Under the pieces are notes generated by a model. The model worked only from the letters and a program-made list of their open reading frames with translations, was not told where the DNA came from and ran no database searches. Positions 49,743 to 54,065 of a stretch of 54,065 nt of DNA are shown here, one piece after another. The position numbers were made by a program, and so were the translations under genes. The DNA is taken from NCBI RefSeq assembly GCF_003946015.1, contig NZ_RHNU01000016.1:1-54065 (forward strand), written 5' to 3'. Numbering within the stretch: the first letter of the stretch is position 1; each line of letters begins with the position of its first letter. The stretch is from Companilactobacillus insicii (GTDB taxonomy: Bacteria; Bacillota; Bacilli; Lactobacillales; Lactobacillaceae).

Positions 49743-51443
49743 ATGAAAGAATTCTCAGAAAAAACTAGATTAGATAACCTACAATCTATGCAAAAAAATG
49801 AACTAGATTTATTGGTTATCGGTGGTGGAATTACAGGATCTGGAATCACACTAGATGCCCAGACGCGTGGCCTCAAGACCGGCTTAGTTGAAATGCGTGA
49901 TTTTGCATCTGGAACTTCAAGCCGTTCTACCAAGCTAGTTCACGGTGGATTACGTTATCTTAAACAAGCTGCAATCAATGAAGTTCACGAAGTTGGTAGT
50001 GAACGTGCCATTGTGTATAACAATGCTCCTCAAATTACGACTCCATTAAAGATGATGCTTCCCTTCTACAATGGTGGAACATTTGGACCATTCTCAACTG
50101 CAATTGGACTTGATGTTTATGATCGTTTGGCGCAAGTTAAATCATCTGAACGAAAATATATGCTTGATCCTCAAAAAACCGTTGATCGTGAACCTTTCAT
50201 CAAGAGCGAGAACCTTAAGGGTTCTGGAGTTTACGTCGAATATCGAACTGATGATGCCAGATTAACACTAGAAGTAGTAAAGAAGGCTAACGAATTAGGG
50301 GCCCTAATTGCTAACTACACCAAAGTAACTGGTCTACTATATAATGCCGAAAACAAAGTCTGCGGTGTAACTTTTGAAGACATGATAACTGGCGAAACTG
50401 GCGAAATTTATGCTAAAAAAGTTGTTAACTCATGCGGTCCTTGGGTTGACGAAATTAGAGATATGGATGGATCTAACGAAGGTAAACATCTTCACTTAAC
50501 TAAGGGTGTGCATCTAGTAATTGATCATGAAAAGTTCCCAATTTCAAACTCAATCTACTTTGACACTCCGTTCCACGATGGCCGAATGATGTTTGCAATT
50601 CCTCGTGAGGGTAAAACTTACATAGGAACTACTGATACAACTTGGACTGAAGATCCAAAGGAACCAAATATTACAATCAAGGATGTAACATACATCTTAG
50701 CTGCCGCAAATCAAATGTTCGATCTTCCTGAACAATTGACACCCGATGATGTGGAATCTGGTTGGTCAGGTGTTCGTCCATTGATTCAAGAAGAAGGTAA
50801 ATCACCTTCAGAAATTTCTCGTAAAGATGAAATCTTTAAATCAGAATCCGGATTATTATCAATCGCTGGTGGTAAATTAACAGGCTATCGTAAAATGGCT
50901 GAAAAAATCGTTAACGAAGTTGCCTTCGAATTATCCAATGAAACTGATTACGAGTATCAATCTCAACAAACTGAGAATCTAACACTATCCGGCGGTGAAG
51001 TTGGTGGCGATGAAGGCTGGAAGAATTATTTCGAAGACATGTCTGAAGAAGGAATCATCAACTACGATTTAAATCGTGATGATTCTGAAAAATTAGTTCA
51101 AAGATATGGATCTAATGTAACTGATATTTTTGAACTATTACCTAAAGAAGAAACAAAAGATGGTCTGCCACGTGTTGATTGGGCAATGTTACAATATGGG
51201 TTAAAAGCAGAAATGGTTGAACATCCTATCGATTACTTACTACGTCGCAGCAGTCAAATGTTATTCGATATTAATCATATGAAAGATATCGAAAATTCAG
51301 TTATTGATTATATGAGTGATTACTACAACTGGGATGAAGAAACTAAACAAGCGATGACGGATGAAGTTAATGAAAAACTCAAGTTAACTGACCTAAGTGA
51401 AATAAAGGATGCTTACCACAATCACATTGCAAAAGAAGTTTAG
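49743..51443 (+). CDS. glpO: Glycerol-3-phosphate oxidase / dehydrogenase
   Basis: FAD enzyme oxidising glycerol 3-phosphate to dihydroxyacetone phosphate. 566 aa: the FAD Rossmann motif DLLVIGGGITGSGITLDAQTRG at about 21-42, SSRSTKLVHGGLRYLKQ, RTDDARLT and a C-terminal DAO_C helical domain. In lactobacilli this type uses oxygen and makes H2O2; the length is between Bacillus GlpD (about 555) and streptococcal GlpO (about 608), so the electron acceptor is not settled. AGGAGG 8 nt before ATG. No glpK or glpF in the window. A cre-like site upstream suggests catabolite control. Confidence 0.9.
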   Translation: MKEFSEKTRLDNLQSMQKNELDLLVIGGGITGSGITLDAQTRGLKTGLVEMRDFASGTSSRSTKLVHGGLRYLKQAAINEVHEVGSERAIVYNNAPQITTPLKMMLPFYNGGTFGPFSTAIGLDVYDRLAQVKSSERKYMLDPQKTVDREPFIKSENLKGSGVYVEYRTDDARLTLEVVKKANELGALIANYTKVTGLLYNAENKVCGVTFEDMITGETGEIYAKKVVNSCGPWVDEIRDMDGSNEGKHLHLTKGVHLVIDHEKFPISNSIYFDTPFHDGRMMFAIPREGKTYIGTTDTTWTEDPKEPNITIKDVTYILAAANQMFDLPEQLTPDDVESGWSGVRPLIQEEGKSPSEISRKDEIFKSESGLLSIAGGKLTGYRKMAEKIVNEVAFELSNETDYEYQSQQTENLTLSGGEVGGDEGWKNYFEDMSEEGIINYDLNRDDSEKLVQRYGSNVTDIFELLPKEETKDGLPRVDWAMLQYGLKAEMVEHPIDYLLRRSSQMLFDINHMKDIENSVIDYMSDYYNWDEETKQAMTDEVNEKLKLTDLSEIKDAYHNHIAKEV

Positions 51444-51453
51444 TTAATCAAAG

Positions 51454-51479
51454 GTCTGCCAATTTGGCAGGCTTTTTTT
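51454..51479 (+). terminator. glpO terminator
   Basis: GTCTGCC (51454-51460) pairs with GGCAGGC (51466-51472; one G-T pair) around AATTT, followed by T7. Confidence 0.88.
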
Positions 51480-51608
51480 GAACAGGAAGTAATCGAAAAA
51501 AGTTACGATTTGGCTAATAAATAATTAAATTATCGACACACACTTACAAAATAATGAAAATATAGTAAAGTAGTCATTGTATCGAAAGCTATAAAGGAGA
51601 GCCACAAA

Positions 51609-52022
51609 ATTCTTAAAGAATTTCAAGAGTTTATCTCTCGTGGTAGTGTCGTCGACTTAGCCGTAGGTGTTATCGTTGGTGCCGCATTTAATAATTTGGT
51701 ATCAGCGTTAACTACTTATATTATCAACCCATTACTTGGTATTTTAATTGGTCAAATTAACTTGTCAGAAATGAAATTCGTTGTTTTTGGAGCTAGCTTC
51801 CAAATAGGTGATTTTGTTAATGCTTTGATCAACTTCTTGATCATCATGTTCGTAGTCTTCACTATTGTTAAATTAATGAACAAAATGCGTCGTGATGGTT
51901 CTAAGAGTAAGTTCGATGAAAGTGTTGAGGAATTAGATCCTCAACTAGAATACTTACAACAAATTCGTGATTTGTTAAGATATCAACAATTACGTGACCA
52001 AGAAAAAGACAGAAGAAGATAG
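51609..52022 (+). CDS. mscL: Large-conductance mechanosensitive channel MscL, ATT start
   Basis: Pentameric emergency-release channel opened by membrane tension. In frame from 51609 the protein reads (M)LKEFQEFISRGSVVDLAVGV..., the conserved MscL N-terminus, 137 aa in all: amphipathic helix, first transmembrane helix with the GVIVGAAF gate, second helix FVNALINFLIIMFVVFTIVKL, and a charged C-terminal helix. The codon at the expected Met position is ATT. AAGGAGA sits 8 nt upstream and no ATG, GTG or TTG occurs in frame back to the TGA at 51555. The first ATG in frame (51696) would remove the gate helix. Confidence 0.88.
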   Translation: MLKEFQEFISRGSVVDLAVGVIVGAAFNNLVSALTTYIINPLLGILIGQINLSEMKFVVFGASFQIGDFVNALINFLIIMFVVFTIVKLMNKMRRDGSKSKFDESVEELDPQLEYLQQIRDLLRYQQLRDQEKDRRR

Positions 52023-52023
52023 C

Positions 52024-52054
52024 AAAAAAGTCGATGAATAACATCGACTTTTTT
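52024..52054. terminator. Bidirectional terminator between mscL and the anion transporter
   Basis: AAAAAAGTCGATG (52024-52036) pairs perfectly with CATCGACTTTTTT (52042-52054), 5-nt loop, with T runs on both strands. Confidence 0.9.
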
Positions 52055-52060
52055 TATGTC

Positions 52061-53476
52061 CTAAAACATTCCTAAAAACTTCCACCAACCTAATCCAACA
52101 ACCATGAAGATCAAGAATTCAACAAGTGACACGATAAATCCAACTTTCCACCATTCTCTTTGAGTTACATAACCAGTCGCAAAGTAGATAGAAGCTGTTC
52201 CAGTACCGTAATGTGTAGTACTTGGTGAAATACACGTTAAAATTGCAAACATCATAATAACCATTGTAGGATTTGCGCCCAAGCTAACTAATACTGTAGC
52301 AAAGGGAATGTACAATGCTTGCATATGAACCAATACACTGGTGAAAAAGTAATGAATATATAGATATACCAATGCCAATATAATAAATGCAGCTGTTAGA
52401 CTCATCCCTTTAACACTATTAGACATAATATTTTTGAACCATTCAATTACACCAGTCTGTGCCAAATAAGGAGTAATTGCCATTAACGGTGGCAACCATA
52501 AAAATATATTCCATACTTTTTTTTCGGATAAAATATCTTCTAACCCAACAATCCCAGTAATAATCAGAATAGCTAATCCTAATAATGCGATGCTCGTATT
52601 GTCCAACTTAGTAATTTGCGTTGTTGACCAAAGTACGATCATCAATATGAATACAGCTATCATAATGCTTTCTTTGATAGAAACCTTACCCATCTTATCC
52701 AATTCTTTTTTTGCAAAATTTTGCGCATTAGGAATCTTTTTTAGCTCCGGTTTATGGATAAAATAAATAACCAATGGAACAACAATCAGTGCCAAAATAC
52801 TAGGAACTGATGTGTACTTAAACCAATCCAGCCAAGAAATAGAAATATTAAAAACACTCTTTCCCATGCTGATAGCCAAAGGGTTAGTTGCCATAGCAGT
52901 AAAGAATAATGATCCAGCAATTAAGTTCTGATGAAAACTAGTCAGCAATAAGAATGAACCAATTTTATTCTGAGTTCCATCATCTGGTTCAGATCCTAGA
53001 GATTTTGATAACGACATAGTTATTGGATACAAAACACCAGCTCCACGGGCATTAGTATTCGGTACAAATGGAGCCATAATTACATCACAGATAGTCAAAA
53101 TATACGACAACGCTAATGAACTGTGACCAAATCTATAAATTAGATAATAAGCAATTCGAAATCCTAGTTTTGTCGTTCTGAATCCTATTGCCACAAAAAA
53201 AGCAAACATAATCAGCCAAACTGCACTGTTACCAAATCCAGCATATACCAGCTCAGCCGGCATTACCTGCGAAACGGTTAATACAGCCATCATTATGATT
53301 GCCAAAATAGCCAAAGGTGCGACATTTAATAAACATCCCAAAATAAAACCGACAAAAACAGCAAATGTGCGCCACCCTACAACTTTGATTCCTAATGGAA
53401 CTGGTAAAAACCAAATGGCCAATACCACAGCAACAATAAGAATCGAATAAATTATTTTTTTATTTCGTTCTTGCAT
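52061..53476 (-). CDS. DASS family anion (dicarboxylate) transporter
   Basis: 471 aa with about 11-12 transmembrane helices. The two substrate/sodium motifs of the DASS/SLC13 family are visible: PFVPNTNARGAGVLYP in the first half and CISPSTTHYGTGTASIYF in the second. Such proteins move citrate, malate, succinate, 2-oxoglutarate or tartrate with sodium or by exchange; the substrate cannot be read. ATG start with GGGGAG. It is a single gene convergent with mscL and shares its terminator. Confidence 0.9.
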   Translation of the reverse strand: MQERNKKIIYSILIVAVVLAIWFLPVPLGIKVVGWRTFAVFVGFILGCLLNVAPLAILAIIMMAVLTVSQVMPAELVYAGFGNSAVWLIMFAFFVAIGFRTTKLGFRIAYYLIYRFGHSSLALSYILTICDVIMAPFVPNTNARGAGVLYPITMSLSKSLGSEPDDGTQNKIGSFLLLTSFHQNLIAGSLFFTAMATNPLAISMGKSVFNISISWLDWFKYTSVPSILALIVVPLVIYFIHKPELKKIPNAQNFAKKELDKMGKVSIKESIMIAVFILMIVLWSTTQITKLDNTSIALLGLAILIITGIVGLEDILSEKKVWNIFLWLPPLMAITPYLAQTGVIEWFKNIMSNSVKGMSLTAAFIILALVYLYIHYFFTSVLVHMQALYIPFATVLVSLGANPTMVIMMFAILTCISPSTTHYGTGTASIYFATGYVTQREWWKVGFIVSLVEFLIFMVVGLGWWKFLGMF

Positions 53477-53572
53477 TGTTTCTCCCCTTAATTAATTTCT
53501 TTTATTGTATCAAAAAAAGGGATAGCAAAAATATAATGTTTCATATATAAAGTTATAATTATAATATATAAA

Positions 53573-53803
53573 TCAAAAGAAAATGTACGAATGTCCACTT
53601 ACAATAAAGAAACTAAAACAAATCACCGTTGTAATTCCAATTGCAAGTCCAATAGTTACTAGATCTGATTTATAAGTCTTAATATTACGAGCATATCGAT
53701 CATTCTTTAAGCAGAACATCAAAATGACAACAATCATTGTAAAAGTCCAAAACATCGGAATCATCATCAACACCACCAATAAAAGTACTTTTTGTTTTAA
53801 CAA
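53573..53803 (-). CDS. Small hypothetical membrane protein
   Basis: 76 aa with two hydrophobic helices (about 8-33 and 48-71) joined by a charged segment CLKNDRYARNIKTYKSD. I recognise no family. The first codon is TTG without a ribosome binding site; ATG in the MMIPMFW segment (about residue 13, with GGTGG upstream) is a better start and gives about 64 aa. It is 96 nt upstream of the anion transporter in the same direction. It could be a real gene or chance; composition is plausible for a membrane peptide. Confidence 0.4.
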   Translation of the reverse strand: MLKQKVLLLVVLMMIPMFWTFTMIVVILMFCLKNDRYARNIKTYKSDLVTIGLAIGITTVICFSFFIVSGHSYIFF

Positions 53804-54001
53804 AATACTATCATCTCATGATTTAGTCAAAGCTTTAACTCACGATGTACTTTTTGGAAACATAGTCAACTTTCGAGCACTAAGGAAAATAGTTCCAGTA
53901 ATATGATTTTGGATTCTTTCTCCAGTTTGATTACAGAATCGAATATAAAAAAACTAGATATTTTTTCCTGGTATAAACCCAGAAAAATGGGTCTAAACTT
54001 T
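53804..54001. other. Gene-free region at the right edge
   Basis: No convincing gene is seen here. Short open frames exist on both strands but have no ribosome binding sites or recognisable domains. Near the end ACCCA/TGGGT (about 53980-53995) forms a small hairpin, and CTGGTAT occurs before it, anticipating the terminator stem that follows. Confidence 0.5.
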
Positions 54002-54035
54002 CTGGTATTGGTGAAAGCCAATACCAGTTTTTTTA
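54002..54035 (+). terminator. Plus-strand terminator or attenuator at window edge
   Basis: CTGGTATTGG (54002-54011) and CCAATACCAG (54018-54027) form a perfect 10-bp stem with a 6-nt loop followed by T8. No gene precedes it on this strand, so it may be a leader attenuator of a gene beyond the window or the end of a small RNA. An earlier CTGGTAT could compete for the 3' arm. Confidence 0.7.
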
Positions 54036-54065
54036 TTGTCTAAATTTCTGGATAGAAAAAGGACC

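Noticed and set aside
53724-53906. 60-aa plus-strand open frame at the right edge
   Set aside because: Antisense to the possible membrane protein, no ribosome binding site and no recognised motif.

Overview
This 54 kb window looks like chromosomal core DNA of a low-GC Gram-positive lactic acid bacterium of the family Lactobacillaceae. Supporting signs are the gene order (ldh-pth-mfd-flippase-rqcP-divIC-S1-tilS-hpt-ftsH-hslO-dusB-lysS and murF-cshA-acpS-alr), an L-lactate dehydrogenase, delta subunit RpoE, c-di-AMP-type CBS protein, A+T-rich DNA, strong AGGAGG ribosome binding sites and many TTG starts. The mix resembles Companilactobacillus, but the genus is an inference from memory of gene style, not from a search.

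Layout. Positions 1-77 are the right end of an IS3-family element abutting the rpoC stop. 97-10149 (minus) holds rpoC, rpoB and clpC. 10441-10938 is a five-gene tRNA cluster (minus; Val, Leu, Thr, Gly, Pro in transcription order) with its own promoter and terminator. 11035-11466 is a gene-free, hairpin-rich element. 11468-26341 (minus) is the classical pth-to-lysS cluster for translation quality control, nucleotide salvage, tRNA modification, division and proteolysis; a second hairpin-rich element (25528-25786) lies between pth and mfd. 26489-28240 (plus) holds ldh and a CbpA-like CBS protein. 28385-31425 is an accessory cassette: a LanFEG-type ABC transporter with a membrane-anchored XRE regulator. 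31455-34995 (minus) encodes a heterodimeric ABC drug exporter under a promoter with a MerR-like 19-bp spacer. 35105-39705 (minus) is alr/acpS/cshA/murF. 39795-41021 is an MFS exporter. 41048-47398 (minus) holds rpmE2, an Lsa-type ABC-F gene, murA, pyrG, rpoE and a DUF1934 gene. 47461-52022 (plus) holds a LipL-like ligase/octanoyltransferase, an HD phosphohydrolase, a glycerol-3-phosphate oxidase/dehydrogenase and mscL. 52061-53803 (minus) holds a DASS anion transporter and a possible small membrane protein. The right edge carries an unexplained hairpin leader.

How it fits together. Most genes are housekeeping. Wall synthesis (alr, murF, murA, flippase), transcription (rpoB, rpoC, rpoE), proteostasis (clpC, ftsH, hslO, rqcP) and nucleotide supply (pyrG, hpt) dominate. 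Antibiotic and peptide stress genes are dense between 28 and 43 kb: a LanFEG-type transporter, a BmrCD/LmrCD-type exporter, an MFS exporter, an Lsa-type ABC-F protein with a likely drug-responsive attenuator, and a MurA whose usual active-site Cys is Asp.

Most interesting points: the two multi-branched elements that start at the stop codons of lysS and pth; the attenuator before the ABC-F gene; a pyrG leader fitting CTP-sensing reiterative transcription; mscL apparently starting at ATT; the Asp-type MurA; and the MerR-like promoter of the ABC exporter. No CRISPR array, prophage, rRNA gene or replication origin was seen. Everything here comes from reading the sequence; no database search or folding program was run.
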